DNA of 64,000 nucleotides. Origin: Streptomyces sannanensis. Its GTDB lineage: Bacteria > Actinomycetota > Actinomycetes > Streptomycetales > Streptomycetaceae. A program made the position numbers and the translations under genes. Within the stretch, counting starts at the first letter, position 1, and the number at the start of each line of letters is the position of its first letter. Below are positions 1 to 10,670 of this stretch, one piece after another. The notes under the pieces are model-generated. The model worked only from the letters and a program-made list of their open reading frames with translations. It was not told the origin of the DNA and did not search any database. The stretch is from assembly GCF_039536205.1 (NCBI RefSeq), contig NZ_BAAAYL010000001.1, forward strand, positions 4,898,001-4,962,000. The letters are read 5' to 3'.

Positions 1-690
1 TTCGTCGAGGACACGATGAAGCGCGCCAAGGACACGGCCAAGGGTGCACAGTGGTACGACAAGTCCAGCGCGGCGATCGTCTGGCTCGGCTACGACGCTC
101 CGCAGCATGTGGACGTCATGAGCACGGGGGACGCAAAGCGGGGGGCTCCTGACTACAACGACTTCATGGCCGGACTGGATGCCACGAACGAGAACAAGGA
201 TCCTCACCTGACCGCCATCGGCCACTCCTACGGTTCGCTCACTGTGGGCACGGCAGCCAAACAGTCGGGCGGGATCCCGGGTGTTGACGACATCATTCTG
301 CTCGGCAGTCCCGGTGTCGGCGTCGACAAGGCGCAGGACCTCGGCGTCGACCGGAGCCACGTCTTTGTCGGCGCGGCCGACAATGACCCGGTCACCAAAC
401 TGCCGTCGAAAACTGAGGTGGCTCTTGCGGGCCCCCTGGGCTCGCTCATCTACGGCGACGTCTTCGACTGGGGGAATGACGACCTCTATTTCGGCAAGGA
501 CCCGGCCAGTGAGGCCTTCGGCGCACAGCGATTCAAGGTCGACGACGGGCCGCGTCCCATTCGTGACCTGGGCGGCTTCGACGCGCACTCCCAGTACTTC
601 ACCCCGGAACTGGACGACGAGTCGGCAGAGAACATCGCCAGGATCGTCGCGGGGAGATCCGAGAAAATAAGCATGGAGGAGTGGCGATGA
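1..690 (+). CDS. Alpha/beta hydrolase, DUF1023 family (5' end outside window)
   Basis: The frame is open from base 1, so the true start lies upstream. The visible 229 residues contain a nucleophile elbow GHSYGS, a later acidic segment VGAADNDPVT and a histidine in DAHSQYF. These fit the Ser-Asp-His triad of the DUF1023 alpha/beta hydrolase family, which is common in actinobacteria. The substrate is unknown. The stop overlaps the next start (ATGA), so the gene is translationally coupled to a lipoprotein gene, suggesting the pair works at or outside the membrane. The family call is secure; the exact role is not. Confidence 0.8.
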   Translation, partial: FVEDTMKRAKDTAKGAQWYDKSSAAIVWLGYDAPQHVDVMSTGDAKRGAPDYNDFMAGLDATNENKDPHLTAIGHSYGSLTVGTAAKQSGGIPGVDDIILLGSPGVGVDKAQDLGVDRSHVFVGAADNDPVTKLPSKTEVALAGPLGSLIYGDVFDWGNDDLYFGKDPASEAFGAQRFKVDDGPRPIRDLGGFDAHSQYFTPELDDESAENIARIVAGRSEKISMEEWR

Positions 691-1286
691 AGCGAGTGAG
701 GTCGGCGACACTGGTCGCTCTTTGGGTCGCCTTTATGGGATCACTCTTGGTTGGGTGTGGATTTCTCGGTGAAGAGAGAAAGGGAGCTGCGGCGAGCATG
801 GATATGCAAGAAGCGGCCACGCGTGCGGATGCGATGCTGGACGCGACGATGGGTGCGGTCGTACCGGAAATCCAGTGGACCCATGACGAAACGACGACCG
901 GAAGCTGCACCGTGACCCGGTACCGGGCAGTGATGACCATCATTTCTGAGCAGCGGCGCGGCAGCTTTCTCGGTGTGATCGAGCGGTTCTGGAAGAAGAG
1001 CGGCTACAAGATTACCTCCGTGAACCAGGACAGAGAGAATCCCGCTGTCTTCGCCAAGTCGTCCGATGGATTCGGGATCGTCTTGGCCATTGGTGACAAG
1101 GGGCAGGTATTCCTCAAGGTCACCACCCCGTGCGTGCGGGAGTCCGAGGTCGCCGAGCCGACTATTAAATCCAACGGCCCGGACTACTCGGGCGACGAAA
1201 TCCCCTACCCCAATGTGCGCTCCGACTTCTGGTCCGCCGGGAGTTCTGCCGTGCCCCCTTCGCCGAAGGCCGGCGAGCCCCGTTGA
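687..1286 (+). CDS. Putative secreted lipoprotein
   Basis: A protein of 199 residues. The N-terminus has basic residues (MKRVRS), a hydrophobic stretch and a lipobox ending LLVGC, so the mature protein should be lipid-anchored at that Cys. I chose the ATG at 687 because GGAGGA at 675-680 sits 6 bases before it; the GTG at 681 is too close to that site. The start overlaps the hydrolase stop. The body has no motif I recognise beyond two later Cys residues (GSCTVTRYR and TTPCVRE) that could form a disulphide. It may be a partner of the upstream hydrolase. Confidence 0.7.
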   Translation: MKRVRSATLVALWVAFMGSLLVGCGFLGEERKGAAASMDMQEAATRADAMLDATMGAVVPEIQWTHDETTTGSCTVTRYRAVMTIISEQRRGSFLGVIERFWKKSGYKITSVNQDRENPAVFAKSSDGFGIVLAIGDKGQVFLKVTTPCVRESEVAEPTIKSNGPDYSGDEIPYPNVRSDFWSAGSSAVPPSPKAGEPR

Positions 1287-1384
1287 GGACGCACACCGGA
1301 CGGCTCTCCACCGGCGGCGGCCCCACTCATGTTCAGCGGGCGTGACTGCCCTGGCCTTCAGGCCGGCGAGCAACGCCCGGAGGG

Positions 1385-1950
1385 CGTCCCGGCTGGTCGT
1401 GACGACCTGGCAGCGGCGCCCGCCGGGTGTGATCAGCCGCGCCTGGGTCTCGGGGCGCAGGCCTGCGTCGTACATCCGCAGACGGGCAATGGTCTCGGCC
1501 GGCGATCCGCACTTCGGGTCTGCCGGCTCCAGCCATGAGCGTGTCCGCTTGCTGCCTCGTGGCGAACCCGACCTCAGCACGTCACCGATCTCCGCGCGGC
1601 AGGCCGGCGAGGGGCGCTTGACGTGCGGTGCCCCCCGGCACCGGCCGCACGCTCAACGTGGAGTCCACCGCCGCCAGAGCCGCGTCCCGCGGCCCCGACC
1701 GCAACAGGTCCGCAAGCGTGCGGGGGCACGCTCGTGACCCTGATGCCGTCCACGATCTCGACGCTCCGGTGGTAAGGACCGGGCCCGGTGCAGCCCGTCG
1801 TCGCCCAGATCGACCCAGCTCCCGTCCGGGCCGGTGAAGTGCTGCGTCTGCTCCCGGCCCTCCGTGTCCGTCGCCGGGATCTCCTCGAGGCCGAAGACCC
1901 AGCGCTCACTCGGCGGGGTCGCTTCGTTCTGGTAGCTCGCCCGGCAGAGA
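1385..1950 (-). pseudogene. Decayed gene(s), including a DUF559/AbiEi-like endonuclease-domain protein
   Basis: No intact gene fits 1287-1953, but the minus strand shows protein-like stretches in three frames. From high to low coordinates they are: VEIVDGIRVTSVP; then, after a shift, RTLADLLRSGPRDAALAAVD; then, after another shift, RSWLEPADPKCGSPAETIAR and RLRMYDAGLRPETQ. In order these resemble the actinobacterial family with a winged-helix/AbiEi-like middle and a DUF559-type nuclease end. The catalytic C-terminal part is missing. A further piece at about 1790-1950 (SERWVFGLEEIPATDTEGRE) reads as protein but I cannot identify it. The gene appears inactivated by several frameshifts. Confidence 0.55.
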
Positions 1951-1953
1951 GTG

Positions 1954-2676
1954 TCAGGGCCGGAACGTGTCCGGGACCGGCAGGGTGGCCCAGCGGGTGG
2001 GCGGCCAGCCGACGAGGACGGCGCGGCCCACGACGTCGTCGACCGGCACGAAGCCGTGGTGCTTGTCCTGCTGGTGATAGCGGGAGTCCCGGGAGTCCTG
2101 CCGGTGGTCACCCATGACCCAGATCATGCCGGCGGGCACCGTGACCTTGAACTGGCCTCCCTCGTCGTCGCTGCACGGGGTGTTCCCGGGGTGGACGTAC
2201 GGCTCGTCGAGGGCCCTGCCGTTGACCTTCAGCGGTCCGGTGCCCTTGCACTCGACCGTGTCACCGGCGACCGCGACGACCCGCTTGATGAGGTTCTTCT
2301 CGTCGGCGGGTGGCATCAGTCCGACGAGGCCCAGAGCCTTGCGCAGGGGATTCGGGCTCGGCTCGGGCAGGCCCGCGAGCCAGTTGTCCGGGTCGTGGAA
2401 GACGACGACCTCGCCGCGCTCCGGCTCCGCGCCGAACCACGGTGTCAGCTTGTCGACCAGCACGCGGTCGTTCAGCTGCAGCGTGTTCTGCATGGAGCCG
2501 GAGGGGATGGAGAACGGCTGCACCAGGAAGGTCTTGATGACCAGGGACAGCAGCAGCGCGACACCGATGAGGAGCGGCAGCTCCTTCAACAGGGAGCGCC
2601 GCTGCTTCGCGGGCCGCCCGTCCCGTGCGGCGTCGTCCACTTCCTCGACGGCTTCCCCGACAGCCAAATCCCCCAC
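1954..2676 (-). CDS. lepB: Type I signal peptidase
   Basis: A 240-residue membrane-anchored protease that cleaves signal peptides from exported proteins. One N-terminal transmembrane segment (ELPLLIGVALLLSLVIKTF) is followed by the catalytic Ser motif PSGSM, the catalytic Lys motif LIKRVVAVAGD, and a late MGDHR..S.DSR box. This is the full order of the S26 family. A Pro-rich insert lies between Ser and Lys, as is usual in Streptomyces paralogs. The DUF427 gene ends 9 bases upstream, so the two are probably one transcript. Streptomyces carries several signal peptidases; this copy is isolated from any other visible one. Confidence 0.93.
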   Translation of the reverse strand: MGDLAVGEAVEEVDDAARDGRPAKQRRSLLKELPLLIGVALLLSLVIKTFLVQPFSIPSGSMQNTLQLNDRVLVDKLTPWFGAEPERGEVVVFHDPDNWLAGLPEPSPNPLRKALGLVGLMPPADEKNLIKRVVAVAGDTVECKGTGPLKVNGRALDEPYVHPGNTPCSDDEGGQFKVTVPAGMIWVMGDHRQDSRDSRYHQQDKHHGFVPVDDVVGRAVLVGWPPTRWATLPVPDTFRP

Positions 2677-2685
2677 GTCCGCTCC

Positions 2686-3039
2686 TCAGTTCGAGTTCAC
2701 TTCTGTTTCATAGAAGCAGAGGTGGCCCCTGATCCCGGCAACCTCCTCCTTCGGATCCTCGTATGCCCACACGAGGTCCTTCGCGTCGGGACGGGACCAG
2801 TACGAGGCCGTTCCCTTGAAGGGGCAGTACGTCTCGGTGTCCGAGGGCGTCAGAAGATCCACCCTGACGTCCTCCCGGGGCAGGTAGTAACGCACCGGGC
2901 AACCCGTCTCGCGCAGCAGCAGCGGGCGGTGGCTCTCGGCGAGGACCAGGCCGTCGCGTACGACGCGTACATGATCCGTGCCCTGTTCGACGGTGATCCG
3001 GTGTCCTGCGAGTCCGTGTCCTGCGTGTCCGTCAGCCAT
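2686..3039 (-). CDS. DUF427 domain protein
   Basis: A 117-residue protein of the DUF427 family, a small beta-rich fold of unknown biochemical role. Diagnostic stretches are VVRDGLVLAES, RYYLPREDV, YCPFKGTASYW and DLVWAYEDP. The ATG at 3039 gives a protein of family length starting with a short Gly/His-rich lead (MADGHAGHGLAGH). It lies 9 bases upstream of lepB on the same strand and diverges from the LOG-family gene at 3091, leaving about 50 bases for two promoters. Confidence 0.85.
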   Translation of the reverse strand: MADGHAGHGLAGHRITVEQGTDHVRVVRDGLVLAESHRPLLLRETGCPVRYYLPREDVRVDLLTPSDTETYCPFKGTASYWSRPDAKDLVWAYEDPKEEVAGIRGHLCFYETEVNSN

Positions 3040-3090
3040 GTACGGCACAACGCCTGCGGGGTACGAGGCGTTCCCCCGTACCGTTGCAGC

Positions 3091-3630
3091 ATGAATATCT
3101 GCGTCTTCCTCTCCGCCGCCGACCTCGACGAGCGCTACACCCGCCCCGCCCGTGAATTCGCCGAGCGGCTCGGCAAGGGCGGGCACACCCTGGTGTGGGG
3201 CGGTTCCGACGTCGGGCTGATGAAGGTCGTCGCCGACGGGGTGCAGCAGGCGGGCGGACGGCTGCTCGGGGTCTCCGTGGATTTCCTGGCCGACAAGGCC
3301 CGTAAGAACGCGGACGAGATGGTCTTCGCCAAGGACCTCGCCGAGCGGAAGGCGACGTTGCTGGCCAAGTCCGATGCCGTTGTGATCATGGTGGGCGGCA
3401 CGGGCACGCTGGACGAGGCGACCGAGATCCTGGAGCTGAAGAAGCACGGTCACACCACCAAGCCGGTGGTACTGCTCAACACGGCGGGCTTCTACGACGG
3501 GCTGAGGGAACAGTTCCGACGCATGGAGGACGAGGGCTTCCTGCCGCGCCCACTCGCCGACCTGGTGTTCTTCGCCGAGGACGGCGTCACGGCGCTCGGC
3601 TACCTGGAGGCGTCGCACGGTCGGCAGTGA
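3091..3630 (+). CDS. LOG/TIGR00730 family Rossmann protein
   Basis: A 179-residue protein of the LOG family, whose members hydrolyse cytokinin nucleotides or other nucleoside monophosphates. The N-terminal strand MNICVFLSAAD, the WGGSDVGLM loop and the signature VGGTGTLDE..E match; the last replaces the usual PGGxGTxxE, with Val for Pro. ATG at 3091 aligns with the family start. An SDR gene follows 16 bases after the stop. Whether it has LOG phosphoribohydrolase activity or another nucleotide role cannot be told from sequence. Confidence 0.85.
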   Translation: MNICVFLSAADLDERYTRPAREFAERLGKGGHTLVWGGSDVGLMKVVADGVQQAGGRLLGVSVDFLADKARKNADEMVFAKDLAERKATLLAKSDAVVIMVGGTGTLDEATEILELKKHGHTTKPVVLLNTAGFYDGLREQFRRMEDEGFLPRPLADLVFFAEDGVTALGYLEASHGRQ

Positions 3631-3646
3631 TGCGAGCATGTCCGGT

Positions 3647-4336
3647 ATGGCTACTCACCTGATCACCGGGGCGGGCTCCGGCATCGGCGCGGCCGTGGCG
3701 CGCCGGCTGCACGAGCGCGGCGACGAGCTCGTGCTGCTGGCGCGCGACGCGGGCCGCGCCAAGGAACTCGCGGCCCGCTACCCCGGCGCCCGGACGCTCG
3801 TCGGCGATCTCGCCGAACCGGACCGGCTGTCCTGGGCGTTCTCGCACCAGACGCTCCCCGACCGCCTGGACTCGCTCCTCCACATCGCGGGCGTCGTCGA
3901 GCTCGGCACCGTGGGTGACCTCACCCCGAAGACCTGGCACGGCCAGCTGAACGTCAATCTGATCGCCCCGGCCGAGCTGACCCGGCTGCTGCTGCCCCAA
4001 CTCCGGGTCTCCCAGGGCCATGTGGTCTTCGTCAACTCGGGCGCCGGCCTCCACGCGCACGCGGAGTGGGGCGCGTACGCCGCCTCCAAGCACGGCCTGA
4101 AGGCCCTGGCCGACTCCCTCCGCGAGGAGGAGCACGCCAACGGCCTCCGTGTCACCTCCGTCTACCCCGGCCGCACCGCCAGCCCCATGCAGGCCAAGGT
4201 GCACCAGCAGGAGGGCAAGGAGTACGACCCGGACCGCTGGATCGACCCGGAGTCGGTCGCGACGACGATCCTGATGGCGCTCGACCTGCCGCGCGACGCG
4301 GAGGTCCACGATCTGACGGTGCGGCCGCGACGATGA
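3647..4336 (+). CDS. Short-chain dehydrogenase/reductase
   Basis: A classical SDR of 229 residues using NAD(P)H. It shows the cofactor motif TGAGSGIG near the N-terminus, a helix motif HIAGVVE in the NNAG position, a Ser in FVNSGAG and the catalytic YAASK. An in-frame ATG at 3638 exists, but the ATG at 3647 starts the first beta strand in the usual place; neither has a clear ribosome site. The stop overlaps the start of the next gene (ATGA). The substrate is unknown. Confidence 0.85.
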   Translation: MATHLITGAGSGIGAAVARRLHERGDELVLLARDAGRAKELAARYPGARTLVGDLAEPDRLSWAFSHQTLPDRLDSLLHIAGVVELGTVGDLTPKTWHGQLNVNLIAPAELTRLLLPQLRVSQGHVVFVNSGAGLHAHAEWGAYAASKHGLKALADSLREEEHANGLRVTSVYPGRTASPMQAKVHQQEGKEYDPDRWIDPESVATTILMALDLPRDAEVHDLTVRPRR

Positions 4337-4707
4337 ACGTCGAGGCCTGGCTGGAGGAGGTTTGGTCCCGCACCCGGGCCGCGTGCGTACTCGCGGGCGG
4401 CGAAGGCGAAGGGCCGCTTGACAAGCGGCGCATCCTCGGAGAGGCCTTCGACACCGCGGAGCTGGCCCGGTTGCGGGAGCTGACCACGACGGGGGAGTTC
4501 ACCGGCGACATCTGCCGCTGCCGGGGCAGCGTGACCATCGGGCTGCTGGACGTGGACGCCGAATGGATCGGGCAGGCGAGCGTGCACGGCCTGGACGGCG
4601 TCTCCTGGGAACGCCACCGTTTCCGCAACGACCTGACGGTCGCCGACCCGGAAGGCCTCGGGCGTTTTCTCTCCCGGTACCCGGGCCTGCGTAGGCTCTC
4701 CACGTGA
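4333..4707 (+). CDS. Small conserved hypothetical protein
   Basis: A 124-residue soluble protein with no family I can name. It has an acidic N-terminus (MNVEAWLEEVWSRTR), a central CRCRG motif and a C-terminal RFLSRYPGLRRL. It overlaps the SDR stop by ATGA and its own stop overlaps the next start by GTGA, so it is translationally coupled on both sides and is very likely a real gene. Codon usage matches its neighbours. The two nearby Cys could bind metal, but that is speculation. Confidence 0.75.
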   Translation: MNVEAWLEEVWSRTRAACVLAGGEGEGPLDKRRILGEAFDTAELARLRELTTTGEFTGDICRCRGSVTIGLLDVDAEWIGQASVHGLDGVSWERHRFRNDLTVADPEGLGRFLSRYPGLRRLST

Positions 4708-5717
4708 GCGTGAACAGCGACAAGAGCGACATCAACTGGGGCCCCGCGACCGGGGTCGGATCGATGCCCGGCGGGGACGCGCGGGAGGCGGCGAAGACCG
4801 TCACCGGGTCCTTCGAGGAGTTCCCGTATCTGGCGGAGCTGCCCGCGCGCGGGCCGGGCGCCGACATGATCGGGCGGACCACCGGACTGCTCGTCGAGGT
4901 GTGGGCGCATGTGGAGCCCAGCGGCTGGCGGGTCAGCGACCGGCCGGGCCGGGACACCCGGCGGGCACGGTCCTGGCTGGGCGAGGACCTGGACGCGCTG
5001 GAGGAGTTCACCCAGGGGTACGAGGGCCCGCTGAAGGTGCAGGCCGTCGGCCCGTGGACGCTGGCCGCCGCGCTGGAGCTCAGGAACGGCGAGGCGGCCC
5101 TGGGGGACTCCGGGGCCTGCCGGGACCTGGCCGGCTCGCTCGCCGAGGGGCTGCGCGCGCATCTGGCGGAGGTACGGCGCCGGGTGCCGGGCGCGCGGCT
5201 CGTTCTCCAGCTCGACGAGCCGTCGCTGACGGCCGTGCTGCGGGGGCAGATCAGGACCGCCAGCGGCTACCGCACGCACCGCGCACCGGACCGCCAGGTC
5301 GTCGAGGGCGCGCTGCGGGACGTGATCGGGGTGCACGACGGCCCGGTGATCGTCCACTCCTGCGCGCCGGACGTGCCGTTCGCGCTGCTGCGCCGGGCCG
5401 GGGTGGCCGGGGTGTCGTTCGATTTCGGGCTGCTCACCGAACGTGACGAGGAGGCGATCGGCGAGGCGGTGGAGGGTGGCACGAAGCTCTTCGCGGGAGT
5501 CGTGCCGGGCACGGACACCGCATTGTCAGACCCTGCCGGTAGCGTCATGGGTGTCAGAACGCTGTGGCGCAGGCTGGGGCTGAATCCGGGGACTCTCGCG
5601 GAGTCCGTCGTGATCACTCCGTCGTGCGGTCTCGCGGGGGCGTCCCCCGCGTACGCCCGCGCGGCCCTCGCCCACTGCGTACGGGCGGCGAGGTCGCTCG
5701 CGGACAACCCTGAGTAA
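4704..5717 (+). CDS. MetE-like methionine synthase (C-terminal domain type)
   Basis: A 337-residue single-domain protein related to the catalytic C-terminal half of cobalamin-independent methionine synthase, which moves a methyl group to homocysteine. It is less than half the length of full MetE (about 750). Zinc-ligand motifs are partly visible: HSC in VIVHSCAPD and the late Cys in VITPSCGLAG. The usual Glu ligand region reads SFDFGLL, so that ligand may be changed. The start is GTG in a GTGA overlap with the previous gene. Such short forms may use a methyl donor other than folate; this is an inference. Confidence 0.8.
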   Translation: MSVNSDKSDINWGPATGVGSMPGGDAREAAKTVTGSFEEFPYLAELPARGPGADMIGRTTGLLVEVWAHVEPSGWRVSDRPGRDTRRARSWLGEDLDALEEFTQGYEGPLKVQAVGPWTLAAALELRNGEAALGDSGACRDLAGSLAEGLRAHLAEVRRRVPGARLVLQLDEPSLTAVLRGQIRTASGYRTHRAPDRQVVEGALRDVIGVHDGPVIVHSCAPDVPFALLRRAGVAGVSFDFGLLTERDEEAIGEAVEGGTKLFAGVVPGTDTALSDPAGSVMGVRTLWRRLGLNPGTLAESVVITPSCGLAGASPAYARAALAHCVRAARSLADNPE

Positions 5718-7913
<2,196 letters not shown>

Positions 7914-8170
7914 GGGCCGGCGGACACCCCCTGGCCGAGGGATCCTCAGGAACCGCGCGACAAGATCACCCGTTCAGCGCATACCAGATGCATAGGGGTG
8001 GCCGGGTCGCATTCGGGCAACAGCTGTAGACCGCTGCCCGTCGGAGGCTTCTGCGGCCTACTGTTGGGATGTGCGCCTGTCGTGCATGGCTGCGTGATGA
8101 GATTTCAGCCGTGATGGCACAACGGGGCCATCGCGTGGGATGGGCACCGCCGGCTGTGAGAGGGACGGGA

Positions 8171-10288
8171 ATGAAACCGACCGAGAGCGCCGCCCCGGTC
8201 ACACGGCTGCGCGTATTCGCGGCTCTCTCCTCGAAGCTGTCGGCCGGACTGCCCGTCAGACTGCCCGTCGTCATTCCGGCGCTCGCCCTTCTCGTCCTGG
8301 TGACGGGCCTGCTGGACGCCGCGTACGAGGGGCGGGCGCTGTTCCCCGACGGCACGGCCGGCTGGTCGCTGGCCGTGCTCACCGTGATCATCGTCTGCCA
8401 TCTCATCGCCCTCGGCCGCGACCGCTGGTGGGGCGGCACCGGCTCCGGCGGGGCCCTCACCCTCTCGATGCTCCTGCTGTACGGCTGGGTGCCCGCCGGG
8501 CTGGTCAGCGTGGCCGTGGTGGTCCTGGTCGGGGCGGCCCGCAGGCACCGCTGGCGGCAGGGCATGCTCCACGGCTCCGCGGACCTCCTGGGCATCGCCG
8601 GGGCCGCGCTGGTCCTCGCCGTATTCGGTGACGCCCCGACCGTCGAAGCTCCGTATCTGCCTGCCGACTGGGGCCTCGGCACCGCACCCGAGGTGGCGCT
8701 GGCCGCCGTCACCTATCTCGCGATCACCCGGGTGCTCCTCTGGTACGCCATGGCCCCGCGCGGCGGCGGACTGCCCACCGTCGCCCGTACCGCTCTGGTG
8801 CGCCACGGTCTGGTCGCCGTCGCCCTGCTCGGCATCGCACCGCTGATCTGCGTGGTCGCGACGGACCGGCCGGTCCTGCTGCCGCTGTTCGCCGTCCCGC
8901 TGATCGCACTGGACTCCACCCTGTGGATCGCCCGCGCCCGCGCGGAGGAACAGCTGCGCGACCCGCTGACCGGGCTGCCCAACCGGCTGTGGCTGCTGGA
9001 ACGGGCCTGGTCCGCACTCGAGGAGGCCGAGAACCACGGATCCAGGTCCGCGCTCGTCCTGATCGACCTCGACCGTTTCCGGTCCGTCAACGACACCCTG
9101 GGTCATCTGGCCGGTGACCGGCTGCTCCTCCAGATCGCCGACCGGCTGCGGTTAGCCCTGCCCCGCGGCGCGGAGGCCGCCCGGCTCGGCGGTGACGAGT
9201 TCGCCGTGCTGCTGCCCACGGCCGACTCGGCGACCAGCGCGCAGCGCGTCGCCCGCCACCTGGTGGCCGAGCTGTCCTCGCCGCTCGACCTCGACGGGCT
9301 GACCCTGGTCCTCGAGGCCAGCGCAGGCGTCGCCGTCTTCCCCGACCACGCGCTCGACGCCGAAGGGCTGCTGCGGCGCGCGGACGTGGCCATGTACCAG
9401 GCCAAGCGGGACCGTACGGGTGTCGAGGTGTACGAGTCCAAGCGGGACTCCAACACCCCCGACCGGCTCGGTCTGCTCGGCGATCTGCGGCGCGCGCTGG
9501 ACGCCGGCGAGGTCGAGCTCCACTACCAGCCGAAAGTCCGCTTCGACGGTCAGGTGGCGGGCCTGGAGGCCCTGGTCCGGTGGGTCCATCCGGAGCGCGG
9601 CCGGGTCCCTCCCGACGAGTTCATCGCCATCGCCGAGTCGTCCGGCCTGATGCCGCACCTGACGGAGTACGTGCTGGAGACCGCGCTCGGCCAGGTCGCC
9701 CGCTGGCGTGCCCAGGGCCTGAACGTCCCGGTGGCCGTCAATGTCTCGCCGCGCGACGTCCACACCCCGGGCTTCGCCGGTGCCGTGGCCGCCCGCCTTG
9801 CCCGGCACGGGGTCCCCGCCGGGGCCCTCCAGCTCGAGATCACGGAGCACGTCCTCCTGGAAGACCCCCAGCGAGCCGCGGACACCCTCGCCGGGCTGAC
9901 CGGCCACGGTGTGAAGATGTCCCTGGACGACTTCGGTACCGGCTACTCCTCCCTGGTGCACCTGCGCAGGCTGCCTGTCAGCGAGCTGAAGATCGATCGT
10001 TCGTTCGTGGCCCGGCTGGCCGTCGACACGGAGGACGCGGAGATTGTCCGCTGCACGGTCGACCTGGCCCATTCGCTGGGCCTGCTCGTCGTCGCGGAAG
10101 GCGTCGAGGACGACGAGACCTGGGAACGGCTCCGCGATCTGGGCTGCGACGCGGTCCAGGGCTGGCTGGTCGCCGCGGCGATGCCCCCGGCGGAGACGAC
10201 GGCCTGGCTCCGCGCCCGCGGCGAACACGGCTGGCGCCGCCCGGCGGAACTCCCGGCCGTGGCCACCCCGGAACAACAGGTCACATGA
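8171..10288 (+). CDS. rmdB: Membrane GGDEF-EAL protein, cyclic-di-GMP phosphodiesterase type (RmdB-like)
   Basis: A protein of 705 residues. About six N-terminal transmembrane helices (to about residue 255) precede a GGDEF domain (from RDPLTGLPNR near 262; motif LGGDEF near 340) and an EAL domain (LEALVRW near 465). EAL catalytic residues all look intact: EAL, VNVSP, LEITE, LDDFGTGYSS, ELKIDRS and AEGVE. No RxxD inhibitory site precedes GGDEF. The protein is therefore probably a c-di-GMP phosphodiesterase, with possible cyclase activity. ATG at 8171 has GAGGGACGGGA just upstream; an in-frame ATG at 8069 has none. The symbol rests on position next to ligA, as for SCO5495 (from memory). Confidence 0.85.
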   Translation: MKPTESAAPVTRLRVFAALSSKLSAGLPVRLPVVIPALALLVLVTGLLDAAYEGRALFPDGTAGWSLAVLTVIIVCHLIALGRDRWWGGTGSGGALTLSMLLLYGWVPAGLVSVAVVVLVGAARRHRWRQGMLHGSADLLGIAGAALVLAVFGDAPTVEAPYLPADWGLGTAPEVALAAVTYLAITRVLLWYAMAPRGGGLPTVARTALVRHGLVAVALLGIAPLICVVATDRPVLLPLFAVPLIALDSTLWIARARAEEQLRDPLTGLPNRLWLLERAWSALEEAENHGSRSALVLIDLDRFRSVNDTLGHLAGDRLLLQIADRLRLALPRGAEAARLGGDEFAVLLPTADSATSAQRVARHLVAELSSPLDLDGLTLVLEASAGVAVFPDHALDAEGLLRRADVAMYQAKRDRTGVEVYESKRDSNTPDRLGLLGDLRRALDAGEVELHYQPKVRFDGQVAGLEALVRWVHPERGRVPPDEFIAIAESSGLMPHLTEYVLETALGQVARWRAQGLNVPVAVNVSPRDVHTPGFAGAVAARLARHGVPAGALQLEITEHVLLEDPQRAADTLAGLTGHGVKMSLDDFGTGYSSLVHLRRLPVSELKIDRSFVARLAVDTEDAEIVRCTVDLAHSLGLLVVAEGVEDDETWERLRDLGCDAVQGWLVAAAMPPAETTAWLRARGEHGWRRPAELPAVATPEQQVT

Positions 10289-10313
10289 CGTCGGTCCACC
10301 CGGCTTGGGGGCA

Positions 10314-10333
10314 CCCCCAGCGGTAGCTGGGGG
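10314..10333 (+). terminator. Short hairpin after the GGDEF-EAL gene
   Basis: CCCCCAGC (10314-10321) pairs with GCTGGGGG (10326-10333) around a 4-base loop, 26 bases after the stop. This short hairpin type is common between Streptomyces genes. It has no T-run, so termination strength is uncertain. Confidence 0.5.
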
Positions 10334-10336
10334 AGT

Positions 10337-10536
10337 TTGAGGGCGGACATACCGGTTCGCCCCACGGGGCGGGGCAGCGTGCGGGCTGTCCGGGGCTTGA
10401 GGGCGGACACACCGGTTCGCCCCACGGGGCGGGGCAGCGTGCGGGCTGTCCGGGGCTTGAGGGCGGACACACCGGTTCGCCCCACGGGGCGGGGCAGCGT
10501 GCGGGCTGTCCGGGGCTTGAGGGCGGACACACCGGT
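10337..10536. repeat. 60-bp tandem repeat array, 3.3 copies
   Basis: Three complete 60-bp units (10337-10396, 10397-10456, 10457-10516) and a 20-bp partial unit (10517-10536) follow one another without gaps. Each unit begins TTGAGGGCGGACACACCGGT and contains CCCCACGGGGCGGGGC, which can fold locally. The only difference I see between full copies is T for C at 10350. The period is a multiple of three and no copy has a stop in two of the frames, so false ORFs of 20-residue repeats arise. It fills most of the 10289-10670 gap before gatC. Confidence 0.9.
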
Positions 10537-10670
10537 CCGCTCTGTGGTGCGCGGCGCCCCCGCTTCCGGGGCCGTCCGGGACGGTGTCCGGTGAAACCGT
10601 TTAGGGGGCAGGGGGTCCGGCCCCATAGGATTGGGCCAAAACCACAACACTCACCCCTGAGGATCGCTGC

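Noticed and set aside
10337..10594. ORFs made of 20-residue repeats over the tandem array, or a CRISPR array
   Set aside because: The repeats are contiguous with no spacers, so this is not CRISPR. The open frames exist on both strands only because the period is a multiple of three; they lack ribosome sites.
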